A stretch of DNA of 55,119 nt from Desulfarculus sp. (GTDB lineage: Bacteria > Desulfobacterota > Desulfarculia > Desulfarculales > Desulfarculaceae): contig JACRDC010000055.1 in NCBI GenBank assembly GCA_016218705.1, forward strand, positions 1 to 55,119. Reading direction: 5' to 3'. The position numbers and the translations under genes are program-made. Under the pieces are notes generated by a model that saw only the letters and a program-made list of their open reading frames with translations, was not told the origin of the DNA and ran no database searches. Below are positions 19,971 through 28,281 of the stretch, in pieces; position 1 is the stretch's first letter; each line of letters starts with the position of its first letter.

Positions 19971-21362
19971 GACACCATCACCGCCGTCTCCACCCCCGGG
20001 GGCCAAGGCGGCATTGGCATCGTGCGCATCTCGGGGCCGCTGGCTTGGGCGGTGGGCCTGGCCCTGTTTCGGCCCTCGCGCCCCTGGCCAGAGCCTGGCC
20101 GCCCTCCCCTGCGCCGCCTGCTCCATGGCCATGTGATTGACCCCTCAGTCGGCGAGCCCGTGGACGAAGTGCTCTGCGCCTTCTTCCAGGCCCCCCACAG
20201 CTACACCACCCAGGACAGCGTGGAACTGCAAGGCCACGGCGGCCCGGCGGCCCTCATGCGGGTGCTGGAGCTGGCCCTGGGCCAGGGCTGCCGCCTGGCC
20301 CGGCCGGGCGAGTTCACCCTGCGGGCCTATGTGGGCGGTCGCCTGGCCCTGGACCAGGCCGAGGCCGTGGCCGGGCTCATCGCCGCCCAGGGGGAGATGG
20401 AGGCCCGCCTGGCCCTGGCCGGCCTGGCAGGTGGGCTGGGCCGGCGGCTGGCCCCGGTGCGCCAGGGCCTCTTGGCCGTGGCCGCCGCCGTGGAAGCGGC
20501 CATAGACTTCCCCGAGGACCTGGCCGAACTGGACGGCCCCGGCCTGGCGCGCACCCTGGAGGAGCAGGCCCTGGCCCCCCTGGCTACGGTGCTGGAGGAG
20601 AGGGCGCGGCGGCGGGTCTTTGCCGAGGGCGCGTGCGTGGTGCTGGCTGGCCGGCCCAACGCGGGCAAGTCCAGCCTGTTCAACGCCCTGCTGGGGCGGG
20701 AGCGGGCCATTGTCCACCACCTGGCCGGCACCACCCGCGACGCCCTGGAGGAGCCCCTCTTGCTGGAGGGCCTGGCCTGCCGGCTGGTGGACACGGCGGG
20801 CCTGGGTGTGGGGGCCGCCCAGGGCGCGTGCGCCGGCCTGGACGAGCTGGGGCGCCAGGCCGCCCGCCAGCGCCTTAGCCAGGCTGATCTCTCCCTGGTG
20901 GTGCTGGACGGCGCGGAGCCCTTGACAGCCGAGGACCGCGAGGTGCTGGCCCAGGCCGCTGGCCGGCCCCGGCTGCTGGCGGTGAACAAGTCCGACTTGG
21001 CCCCGGCCTGGGGCCTGGAAGAGGCGGGTCTTCCCGCTGGCGCGCCGGCCCTGCGGGTCAGCGCCCACACGGGCGCCGGCCTGGGAGAACTGGTGGCCGC
21101 CCTCAAGACGGCGCTGACCGGCGGCCAGCCCGAGCCCCCGCCGGGTGAGGCCTTGGCCAACCAGCGCCAGGCCCTGGCCCTGGAGCGCGCCCTGGCCGCT
21201 GGCCAGGAGGCCGCGCGCCTGCTGGCGCGGAGCGATCAGCCGGTGGAGTTGGTATCCCTGGAATTGGAGGAGGCGCTCCTGGCCCTGGGCGAGGTGGACG
21301 GCCAGGGCGCGCCAGATGAGGTGATCGAGGAGATATTCAGCAAGTTCTGTGTGGGAAAGTAG
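19923..21362 (+). CDS. mnmE: tRNA uridine modification GTPase MnmE
   Basis: This 479-residue protein works with MnmG to add aminomethyl or carboxymethylaminomethyl groups at U34 of tRNAs. It has an N-terminal folate-binding domain (from 'DTITAVSTPGGQGGIGIVRISG', about residue 17), a helical domain, a G domain with 'GRPNAGKS' (about 243-250), 'GTTRD', 'DTAG' and 'NKSD', and the C-terminal 'FCVGK' with the conserved cysteine. About 15 extra residues (MTTGSTRICPAAGTPP) precede the usual start and are encoded by the 75-bp repeat. Confidence 0.97.
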   Translation: MTTGSTRICPAAGTPPDTITAVSTPGGQGGIGIVRISGPLAWAVGLALFRPSRPWPEPGRPPLRRLLHGHVIDPSVGEPVDEVLCAFFQAPHSYTTQDSVELQGHGGPAALMRVLELALGQGCRLARPGEFTLRAYVGGRLALDQAEAVAGLIAAQGEMEARLALAGLAGGLGRRLAPVRQGLLAVAAAVEAAIDFPEDLAELDGPGLARTLEEQALAPLATVLEERARRRVFAEGACVVLAGRPNAGKSSLFNALLGRERAIVHHLAGTTRDALEEPLLLEGLACRLVDTAGLGVGAAQGACAGLDELGRQAARQRLSQADLSLVVLDGAEPLTAEDREVLAQAAGRPRLLAVNKSDLAPAWGLEEAGLPAGAPALRVSAHTGAGLGELVAALKTALTGGQPEPPPGEALANQRQALALERALAAGQEAARLLARSDQPVELVSLELEEALLALGEVDGQGAPDEVIEEIFSKFCVGK

Positions 21363-21434
21363 CAATCCCCCCGCTGCTTGCGCTATCATCATGGCAAACG
21401 TGCCCATGACCCCGGCTGTCAGGGAGGAAGCAAG

Positions 21435-21896
21435 GTGAAGCCCGAGGACTACGGCGACAACTACAAGGCCCATCTGCTGGAGCAGTACAAGCTTTTCGTG
21501 GAAATGGCCGACCGGGTCAGCGCCCGCCGCGCCCAGGCCAACCGCTACTATATCGCTCTGACCTCGGCCCTGCTGGCCTTCATGGCCTTGGTGGGCTCGG
21601 GCAAGCTGCCTGAATTGCATTCGCCATGGATATACCGCCTGGTGGCGCTGGTGGGTATGCTGCTCAATGCCGTATGGCTCTTGAACATCGAGTCCTTCCG
21701 CCAACTCAACTCCGGCAAGTTCAAGGTCATCCACAAACTGGAGCAACAGCTCCCCTTTGCCTGCTACGACGAGGAATGGACCGAGTTGGGCCGGGGCGAC
21801 GACACCAAGCGCTACCGGCAACTTACCCGCGTTGAGAAATTCGTGCCGGTGCTCTTCACCGTGCCCTATCTCCTTCTGCTATTCTTCTGGCGCTGA
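21435..21896 (+). CDS. Small polytopic membrane protein, RipA-like/SLATT-like
   Basis: This 153-residue protein has hydrophobic helices at about residues 35-52 (YIALTSALLAFMALVGSG), 60-80 and 132-149. A soluble stretch 'SFRQLNSGKFKVIHKLEQQLPFACYDEEWTELG' sits between the last two. The helix 'YKLFVEMADRVSARRAQANRYY' leads into the membrane. This resembles small octameric RipA-type membrane proteins and, more distantly, 2TM SLATT effectors linked to nucleotide signalling. I recognise the pattern, not a proven function. The GTG at 21435 has a strong GGAGG site; the frame opens at 21378. It is wedged between mnmE and rsmG. Confidence 0.72.
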   Translation: MKPEDYGDNYKAHLLEQYKLFVEMADRVSARRAQANRYYIALTSALLAFMALVGSGKLPELHSPWIYRLVALVGMLLNAVWLLNIESFRQLNSGKFKVIHKLEQQLPFACYDEEWTELGRGDDTKRYRQLTRVEKFVPVLFTVPYLLLLFFWR

Positions 21897-21917
21897 GCGG
21901 CCAGGCTCGGCCACCCC

Positions 21918-22526
21918 TTGACCTCCTTGCCTCCTGACATCGCCAATGCCTTGGAGGCTTATGCCCCTGGCCAGGCGGACGCGCTGGCCGCGCCCCTGTC
22001 GCGGCTGGCGGAGGAGTTGTTGCGCTGGAACGCGCGCATCAACCTCACCGGCTACGGCGACCAGCGCGGCGTCTGGGTGGGGCTCTTCCTGGACTCCCTG
22101 GCGCTCTTGCCCCATCTGCGGGGGCAAAGCCTGCTGGACATCGGCTCCGGGGCCGGCTTCCCGGGGCTGGTCATCGCCCTGGCCCGGCCCGGCCTGGCCG
22201 TGACCCTGCTGGATGGCCGCGCCAAGCGGGTCAGCTTCCAGAAGCAGGCGGCGCGGGTCTTGGGCCTGGCCAATGTGCGCTGCGTGCAGGGCCGGGCCGG
22301 CGAGGGGGCCTTGCCCGGTGAGGCCTTCAACACCGTGACCGTCAAGGCCGTGGGCTCTCTCGGCGACTCCCTGGCCCTGGCCCGGCCCTACCTGGCCCCC
22401 GGCGGGCGGGTGCTCTTGCCCCGGGGCTGGGCCGCCCGCGAGGAGGCCTTGGCCCTGGGGCTCATTGCCCTGCCCTACCAACTGCCGCCCCCCGGCGGGC
22501 GGCGGGTGGTGGCGCTGGCCGGGTGA
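21918..22526 (+). CDS. rsmG: 16S rRNA (guanine-527-N7)-methyltransferase RsmG
   Basis: This 202-residue SAM-dependent methyltransferase (GidB) modifies G527 of 16S rRNA. It shows 'LLRWNARINLTGY' (about residues 34-46), 'FLDSLALLP', the SAM loop 'LLDIGSGAGFPGLVIA' and 'LLDGRAKRVSFQKQ'. It begins with TTG at 21918, 22 bases after the previous gene, and other TTG codons nearby are possible starts. Two parS sites follow, yet the parA-parB genes that usually come next are absent. Confidence 0.95.
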   Translation: MTSLPPDIANALEAYAPGQADALAAPLSRLAEELLRWNARINLTGYGDQRGVWVGLFLDSLALLPHLRGQSLLDIGSGAGFPGLVIALARPGLAVTLLDGRAKRVSFQKQAARVLGLANVRCVQGRAGEGALPGEAFNTVTVKAVGSLGDSLALARPYLAPGGRVLLPRGWAAREEALALGLIALPYQLPPPGGRRVVALAG

Positions 22527-22571
22527 ACCACGCTGCGGCTTAACCGCTTGCCCCGCCCGCGCAACCCGCCC

Positions 22572-22587
22572 AGTTTCACGTGAAACA
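22572..22587. promoter_or_regulatory. parS centromere-like site 1
   Basis: AGTTTCACGTGAAACA contains the full 14-bp palindromic core GTTTCACGTGAAAC and matches the bacterial parS consensus at 15 of 16 positions. It is the ParB-binding site for chromosome segregation. It lies 46 bases after rsmG. Confidence 0.93.
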
Positions 22588-22719
22588 GCCGCCCGCGCAC
22601 CCCTCCCCGCCAGGGCTGGCGTCCCCTACCCCGCAAAGCTAAAGCAAACGCGGCCCTCCGGTCCGGCCCCGCCTCGGAGGCGCCCGCTACCGGCCCGCGA
22701 GCACCCCCTCCCAGGTCGA

Positions 22720-22735
22720 AGTTTCACGTGAAACA
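22720..22735. promoter_or_regulatory. parS centromere-like site 2
   Basis: A second AGTTTCACGTGAAACA, identical to the first 16-bp site and 148 bp away. Two perfect copies in one gap make chance very unlikely. Both lie between the convergent rsmG and histidine kinase genes. Confidence 0.93.
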
Positions 22736-22798
22736 ATAGCCCTGCGCACCCCCCTCGGAGGCCGGTCCTTTGCCTGGGAGTAGTTGTTTGGGGGCCGT

Positions 22799-25261
22799 TC
22801 AGACCTGGTGGTTGGCGTTGCCCCGGTTGCGCGCCGAGGGTGCCAGGGGCTTCTCCCCCAGCATGGCCCCGCCCACCGGCAGCTTGACCGTGAAGCAGGA
22901 GCCCTGGCCCAGGGCCGTGCCCACCTCGATGTCGCCGTCGTGCTGCTTGACGATGCCGAAGCTGATGGCTAGGCCCAGGCCGGTGCCCCGGCCCTGGGCC
23001 TTGGTGGTGAAGAAGGGATCGAAAATGCGCCGGGCCACGTCCTCGGCCATGCCCGGGCCGTTGTCCTGGAAGCTGACCCTGATATGCCCGGCGGGGCGGT
23101 CCAGGCGGGTGGTCAGGGTGAGCACGCCCTGGCCCTCCATGGCCTCGGCGGCGTTGATGAGCAGGTTGAGAAAAACCTGCTCCAGCTTGGCCCGCTGGCC
23201 GTAGAAATAGGGCAGCCCCGGCTCCAGGTCCTGGACCACCCGCACGCCATGCATGATGACGTGCCCCTCCATGAGGCTAAGCATCTCGCGCAACACCTGG
23301 TTCAGGTCCATGGCCTGGCGCTCGGGGGTGTCCTGGCGGGCGAAGTCCAAGAGCCCGCGCACGATGACCTTGCAGCGGTCGGTGAGCGCGATGATCTTCT
23401 GGGCCGTGGCCTGCAAGGGGCTTTCCCTTCCCAGGTCCTCGGCCAGCAGGTGGGCGTAGGTAAGTATGCCGCCCAGGGGGTTGTTGACCTCGTGGGCGAT
23501 GTCAAAGGCCAGCTTGCCGGTGGCGGCCAGGCGCTCGGAGCGAATGAGCTGCTCCTCCATCTGCTTGCGGTAGGTGACGTCGCGCACGGTAAACAGCATG
23601 GCCCGCCGGCCCTGGTAGTGGGCCGGGGCGGTGTTCATCTCCAGGTCAAAGGCCGTCTCGCCCCGTGTGCCCTGGCCCTCGAACAGGGGCGAGACGCCTT
23701 GGCCCGCCAGGTCGCGGCTCCATTGCAGGTAGTCCCGCCGGCTGGCCGGGGCCATCAGCTCCAACAGGTCGCCAGGGGCCTCTTGCAGGCTGGCCAGGCC
23801 GAACATCTCCAGGAAGGGCCGGTTGGCGAAGACGAAGCGCCGGCCATCATGCAGGGCTATGCCCTCGCGGTAGGCCTCCACCAGGCTGCGGTACAGGGAT
23901 TCGCTCTCGGCCAACTGGCTCTCCAGGGCCTTGAGGTTGGTCATGTCCAGGATGGCCTCCACGGCGCCCACCATCTGCCCCTGGGGTTCGCGCAGGGCCC
24001 CGGCCATGATGAACAGGTCGCGCATGCGGCCTCCCACCTCCAGGCGGGCCTGGGCCTCCCAGGCGTCGGCGGAGAGGGTGGAGCGCCGGAGCCGCTCCTG
24101 GCTGTAGTGGCGCAGCAGTTGCTGCCAGTCGTCCTCCACCACCAGGTCTGCCAGGGAGATGCCAGGAGGCCGGTTGAAGACCTTCCAGGTGTTGCTGGTG
24201 CCCAGGATTTGTGACTTGGGCACCCCGGTCAGCTCGGTGCAGGCCCGGTTCCAGTGCAGCACCCGGTGGTCCTGGTCCACCACGAATACGGCCACGGGCA
24301 TGGCCTCCAGGATGGCCTCCACCAGCCAGCGCTGGCGGGCGGCCTGGGCCTCCCCCCACTTGCGGTGGGTGATGTCCTTGATGATGCCCTCGTAACCCAC
24401 TACCTCGCCATTCTGCCCCCGCCGCACCTGACTGGTGATGCTCACCTCCATGGGGGTGCCGTCGCGGTGCTTGAAGGTGACCTCGTAGTCTTTGACAAAG
24501 CCGTCCTTCTCGATGGCCGTGGTGAAGGCCTGGCGATCCTCGGGGTTGATGTAGGCCGCCCGCGCCGAGTCAGGCACGGCCAAAAGCTGGGCCTCGCTGT
24601 CGTAGCCCAGCATGCGCACCCCCGCCGGGTTGACCCGCTCCCAGCGGCCATCCCGGGTGGATAGATAGATCATGTCCTGGGAATTAATGAAGATTCTCTC
24701 GTAGTCCACCGAGCGGCTGGCGGCCTGGCGCTGCAGGAGGATGTTGTCCAGGGCCAGGGAGAGGCAGCCGGCCAGGGCGTTGGTCAGGCCGGCGGACCAG
24801 CCCGGTCCCTGCCCCAGCACCCACAGCACCAGGCCATGGCCCTCCTCCCAGGACAGTGGCCACAAGGCCCGCCAGTTCTGTGTCCCCGCCAGGTCCAGCA
24901 GGCGTTTGAGTTCCGGCCAGGGAGAGTCCAGGGCCTGGCCTGGCCTGAGCATATGATAACCTAGGCGGGTCAGCCAGGGCTCCAGGTGGGGCGGCGCCGA
25001 CTGGGCCAGGCGGCGCAGGTGGCTGCCGGCCTCGTGGCTCAGCCCCCGGCTGGGGCTGGCGATGAGCCGGCCATCGCCCTCCCACAGGCACAGCCCCCCT
25101 CCCCTGGCCGCCAGGGCGGGCAGGGCCTTGGCCAGCAGGTTGCGCAGTTGCTTGGTGTGGGGGCCTCCCCGGCGGGCCAGCACCGGCGCCAAAGCCGCCA
25201 GCAGGCCGCCCACCAGGGCCACTCCGTGGTTATTATGTTGTTTTTGTTGTCTTTCTGGCAT
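22799..25261 (-). CDS. Soluble multi-PAS sensor histidine kinase
   Basis: This 820-residue protein has no clear membrane helix. A GAF-like N-terminal region (about residues 20-175) is followed by three PAS domains (about 185-310, 320-440 and 450-570, with 'GYEGIIKDITHRK' and 'MLFTVRDVTYRKQ' linkers). A HisKA domain follows with the phospho-accepting His in 'FDIAHEVNNPLGGILTYAHLL', then a HATPase domain with 'LLINAAEAM', 'DNGPGM' and 'GTGLGLAIS'. It is therefore predicted to autophosphorylate in the cytoplasm. No response regulator is adjacent. The ATG at 25261 is preferred over the frame's opening at 25309. Confidence 0.93.
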   Translation of the reverse strand: MPERQQKQHNNHGVALVGGLLAALAPVLARRGGPHTKQLRNLLAKALPALAARGGGLCLWEGDGRLIASPSRGLSHEAGSHLRRLAQSAPPHLEPWLTRLGYHMLRPGQALDSPWPELKRLLDLAGTQNWRALWPLSWEEGHGLVLWVLGQGPGWSAGLTNALAGCLSLALDNILLQRQAASRSVDYERIFINSQDMIYLSTRDGRWERVNPAGVRMLGYDSEAQLLAVPDSARAAYINPEDRQAFTTAIEKDGFVKDYEVTFKHRDGTPMEVSITSQVRRGQNGEVVGYEGIIKDITHRKWGEAQAARQRWLVEAILEAMPVAVFVVDQDHRVLHWNRACTELTGVPKSQILGTSNTWKVFNRPPGISLADLVVEDDWQQLLRHYSQERLRRSTLSADAWEAQARLEVGGRMRDLFIMAGALREPQGQMVGAVEAILDMTNLKALESQLAESESLYRSLVEAYREGIALHDGRRFVFANRPFLEMFGLASLQEAPGDLLELMAPASRRDYLQWSRDLAGQGVSPLFEGQGTRGETAFDLEMNTAPAHYQGRRAMLFTVRDVTYRKQMEEQLIRSERLAATGKLAFDIAHEVNNPLGGILTYAHLLAEDLGRESPLQATAQKIIALTDRCKVIVRGLLDFARQDTPERQAMDLNQVLREMLSLMEGHVIMHGVRVVQDLEPGLPYFYGQRAKLEQVFLNLLINAAEAMEGQGVLTLTTRLDRPAGHIRVSFQDNGPGMAEDVARRIFDPFFTTKAQGRGTGLGLAISFGIVKQHDGDIEVGTALGQGSCFTVKLPVGGAMLGEKPLAPSARNRGNANHQV

Positions 25262-25320
25262 TGTTACCCGCCCCATCCAGCCCCATGTTACAACGCCGCG
25301 AATTGGCAATCAAGCCAAGA

Positions 25321-25405
25321 CGGGCGGGGATAAACCCCGCCCCTACATTAAGATCGCGTTTTTTCGAGGTCTTTTTGAAGTATGGGCTGGTTTTATCCCC
25401 GCCCG
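25321..25405. repeat. Inverted-repeat element (GGGCGGGG type), copy 3
   Basis: The left arm CGGGCGGGGATAAACCCCGC is well kept, while the right arm GGTTTTATCCCCGCCCG is partly decayed. CTACATTAAGAT next to the left arm is shared with the copy at 19679. It lies between the nikO stop and the kinase start. Confidence 0.7.
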
Positions 25406-25455
25406 TGTATTGTCCCACAAGGCCAGGGATAATTATGTGGTCAGTGCGCCCCTGC

Positions 25456-26109
25456 TCATTCCACCGGTTGCAATAGGCCCCCATGCAGACGGTAGAGCTC
25501 CTGGCAGTTTCGGCGCAGGAAGGCGTGGTCGTGGGAGATGATGGCCCAGGTCTGGGCGGTTTTCTGCAAGATGCCCTCCAGGCGAGCCTCGGTCTCGGGG
25601 TCCAGGCCGTTGGTGGGCTCGTCCAGCAAGAGCAGCTCCGGCTGCATGGCCAGCACCGTGGCCAGGGAGACCAGCCGCTTCTCGCCGCCACTGAGGTGGT
25701 AGGTGACGCGCTCCTCGAAGCCCCGCAGGCTCAGCATCTCCAGGGTGTCGGCCACCAGGTGGCGCACCTGGTGCTTGTCCCGCCCCTGGTTCAGGGGACC
25801 AAAGGCCACGTCCTCCAACACCGTGGGCGAAAATAGCTGGTCATCGGGGTCCTGGAAGCAGAAGCCCAGGCGGGTGCGCACCTGGCGGAAGTCCTTCTCG
25901 CTCTGGCGGGGGGCGCCCAAGGCCCAGACCTGCCCGGCCTGGGGTGTCAACAGCCCCATGGCCAGGAGGAACAGGGTGGACTTGCCGGCGCCGTTGGGAC
26001 CCAGGATGCCCACCCGCTGGCCCTGGGATAGGGTGAAGTCCAGACCCTGGAAGATGGGCGGCCGCCCGTGGTAGCCGTAGTGTATGTCGGTGAGCCGCAG
26101 CAGGTCCAT
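25456..26109 (-). CDS. nikO: ECF transporter ATP-binding subunit (nickel/cobalt)
   Basis: This 217-residue ABC ATPase powers metal uptake. It shows Walker A 'GILGPNGAGKSTLF' (about residues 33-46), a Q-loop 'FCFQDPDDQLFS', the signature 'HLSGGEKRLVSLA', Walker B 'ELLLLDEPTNGLD' and the H-loop 'IISHDHAF'. It is short: the C-terminal extension of many CbiO proteins is missing. I chose ATG 26109, which overlaps the nikQ stop (ATGA), over the frame's opening at 26160. Last gene of the operon. Confidence 0.92.
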   Translation of the reverse strand: MDLLRLTDIHYGYHGRPPIFQGLDFTLSQGQRVGILGPNGAGKSTLFLLAMGLLTPQAGQVWALGAPRQSEKDFRQVRTRLGFCFQDPDDQLFSPTVLEDVAFGPLNQGRDKHQVRHLVADTLEMLSLRGFEERVTYHLSGGEKRLVSLATVLAMQPELLLLDEPTNGLDPETEARLEGILQKTAQTWAIISHDHAFLRRNCQELYRLHGGLLQPVE

Positions 26110-26864
26110 CAGAGTCCGGCCCTTCCCAGCAGCAGAAGCAGCAGAAGCACCCCCGCCCACAGGCCGCAGAAGATGCCGTCTCGCCGTTGCCAGGCGAAGT
26201 GGTCCAGCACCCAGTAGGTGCCGTGGAAGCCCCGGCAGAGCATGGCCTGGTAGACCCGCTCGGCCCGGTCGTAGGAGCGCACCAGGAGCATGCCCAACAG
26301 GTGGGCGTAGGTGCGGTAGGTGTGCCAGTTGCTCCCGGGCACAAAGCCGCGCACCCGCATGCCCCAGTCCAGGCGGTGATACTCCCGGTGCAACACGTGC
26401 AGATATCTATAGAAAAAAAAGAAGATTTGCAAGAGTTTCTGGGGGGTGCGCCAGTGGGCCAGGGCGTGGAACACCTGGTTTATGGGGCTGGTGGCCACCA
26501 GGGCCATGAGGGCCAGGGCCAGGGCGTTGCCCTTGAGGGTTATGACCAGGGCCAGTTCCACCCCATGGGTATTGAGCGCCAGGCCCAGGCCTGGCCAAGC
26601 CGGTGCCTCCACCACCTGCCAGGGCAGCAGCACCCAGAGCATGGCCATGAAGGTGTTGACCGCCAGCAGACGCTTGAGCACCTCCCAGGGGCGCAGCCGG
26701 GCCGTCAGCACCGCCGCCAGTGACACCCCCAAGGCCGCCCAGAGCATCGCCCAGTCATGCCCCAGGGCCACCAGCAGGCTGTAACCTATGGCGGCGGCCA
26801 GCTTGGCCCGGGGGTCCAGCCGGTGCAGGGGGGAATGGCCGTGGGCGAAGGTTTCTAGATGCAC
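26109..26864 (-). CDS. nikQ: ECF transporter T component (nickel/cobalt)
   Basis: This 251-residue membrane protein begins 'HLETFAHGHSPLHRLDPRAKL', the CbiQ/NikQ start. It contains coupling-helix sequences ('FYRYLHVLHREYHRLDWGMRVRGF' and 'SYDRAERVYQAMLCRGFHGTY') with the A-R-G/C-R-G-type motifs that touch the ATPase. About six membrane helices. It starts with GTG at 26864 and is translationally coupled to nikO. Nickel versus cobalt cannot be decided from this subunit. Confidence 0.92.
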   Translation of the reverse strand: MHLETFAHGHSPLHRLDPRAKLAAAIGYSLLVALGHDWAMLWAALGVSLAAVLTARLRPWEVLKRLLAVNTFMAMLWVLLPWQVVEAPAWPGLGLALNTHGVELALVITLKGNALALALMALVATSPINQVFHALAHWRTPQKLLQIFFFFYRYLHVLHREYHRLDWGMRVRGFVPGSNWHTYRTYAHLLGMLLVRSYDRAERVYQAMLCRGFHGTYWVLDHFAWQRRDGIFCGLWAGVLLLLLLLGRAGL

Positions 26865-26936
26865 CAGGACACCATGGGAAGGGCTACTAATCTAATCATT
26901 GCCCACGCCGATCCTTTCCGCCGTGTACCATGGGTG

Positions 26937-27557
26937 TCACCTGCGTTCACGGGATTTGAGGTAGGCGGCCAGGCCCATCAGGCCCAGTATGTACCCCAGG
27001 CCGCCCACCACGTCGGGCAGCCCCACGCCCCGCTCCCCCGCCAGCTTGGCCACCTGGGCGGTGAGGGGTTGCAGACGCTGGTCCAGCAGGCGTCCCAGGC
27101 GCTCCTCCAGTTCCGCCGGCAACGGTGCGGCTCCGCTGGCCGCCGTTTGAACCGGTGTACCAGGAGTCTGGGCGGTTGGCGCCGGTGCCGCGGCCCCACC
27201 CAGTTCCGCCGCTCCCAGGGTGTACTCCCCCTGATGACCCTGCCCGGCCTTTAGCACCACCCGTAGAGGACCGGTGGCATCGGCCGGTCTTTCCAGGCTG
27301 AAGAGTCCCTGGCCGTTGGTCTGGGCGGAACCCAGTATACGGCCCTGGCTGTCCACGATCTCCACCAGCGCCGACTGGGCCTTGTCCCCCCCCGCGAAGT
27401 AGCCCTCACCCTTGATGCTCCCCTCCTCCACATAGGCGAAGACGTTTACCTTGTGGGCCTTGGCCAGTCCTGGTGCCAGGGCCAGAATGACCAGGGCCAG
27501 CAGTGCCACCAGGTAGCGCCCCTGGGCCCAGGATGTTTTTTTCTGTGATTCAGGCAT
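26937..27557 (-). CDS. nikL: Nickel ECF transporter accessory protein (NikL-like)
   Basis: This 206-residue protein has a signal peptide (about residues 13-34, ending GLAKA), then HKVNVFAYVEEGSIKGEGYF and a carboxypeptidase-regulatory-like beta domain ('VEIVDSQGRILGSAQTNGQGLFSLERP'). An Ala/Pro linker and one C-terminal membrane helix ('VVGGLGYILGLMGLAAYLKSRERR') complete it. This layout matches NikL, the extra component found in NikKMLQO nickel systems. The frame extends upstream to 28271 only as a shadow of nikM. The ATG at 27557 gives the proper signal peptide. Confidence 0.82.
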   Translation of the reverse strand: MPESQKKTSWAQGRYLVALLALVILALAPGLAKAHKVNVFAYVEEGSIKGEGYFAGGDKAQSALVEIVDSQGRILGSAQTNGQGLFSLERPADATGPLRVVLKAGQGHQGEYTLGAAELGGAAAPAPTAQTPGTPVQTAASGAAPLPAELEERLGRLLDQRLQPLTAQVAKLAGERGVGLPDVVGGLGYILGLMGLAAYLKSRERR

Positions 27558-27616
27558 GTTGTTCCCCTGCTCTACCGGTGCCGCTCCGTTGCGGGTACCG
27601 GGCGCGCACCTCTGCC

Positions 27617-28219
27617 CTAGGCCATGCCCAGCATGGCCGGCCGCACCCGCCGCAGGAAACCCACCGTGGCGGCGGTGATGACCCCCTCCAGCACCATCAC
27701 CGGCAGATGGGCCACCACCACCAGGTGGGCCATGGTCAGGAACTCTTGCCCTGCGGTATACAGCGTGGCGGCCACCAGCAGGGCGGAACCCCCCACCGAC
27801 AGCGACCCGGCCAGGAACCCAGCCAGCAGGGGCATGCGCTGTCCGCCATTGCGGGTCAGGCCGCCCAGCACCAGGTAGCAGAGCACGGCAGGCAGGGCCA
27901 TGTTGAAGGTGTTCACCCCCAGGGTGGTGAGACCCCCGAACTGGAAGAGCACCGCTTGCAGCGCCAGGGCCACCAACAGGGCCGGGAACGCCCCCCAGCC
28001 CAGGAGCAGCCCCAAGAGCCCGTTTAGCACCAGGTGGGCCTTGGCCGGGCCGATGGGCACGCTCACCAGCGAGGCCACGAAAAAGGCCGCCGCCAGGATG
28101 GCCACCTTGGGCATTTGGCCGTAGTCCAGCTTCTTGAGCCCCACGGCCACCCCGGCCAGGCTCAAGCCCGCGCCAGCCGCCAGCACCACGCCACCCAATA
28201 CGCCCTCGGAGATGTGCAT
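27617..28219 (-). CDS. nikM: ECF transporter substrate-binding membrane component (NikM/CbiM)
   Basis: This 200-residue membrane protein begins MHISEGVL. In this family the N-terminal Met1-His2 pair helps to coordinate Ni(II) or Co(II) directly. Six hydrophobic helices follow, with the conserved 'VPIGPAKAHLVLNGLLGLLLGWGAFPALLVAL' (about residues 54-85) and 'TTLGVNTFNMALPA'. It binds the metal and associates with NikQ and NikO. It sits between nikK and nikL. Confidence 0.94.
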   Translation of the reverse strand: MHISEGVLGGVVLAAGAGLSLAGVAVGLKKLDYGQMPKVAILAAAFFVASLVSVPIGPAKAHLVLNGLLGLLLGWGAFPALLVALALQAVLFQFGGLTTLGVNTFNMALPAVLCYLVLGGLTRNGGQRMPLLAGFLAGSLSVGGSALLVAATLYTAGQEFLTMAHLVVVAHLPVMVLEGVITAATVGFLRRVRPAMLGMA

Positions 28220-28281
28220 GTCTATTCTTCTCTCCGGCGAGGGCCATGGGCGCCCCCGCCGCGGTGGTCATTAAGTGGCCA

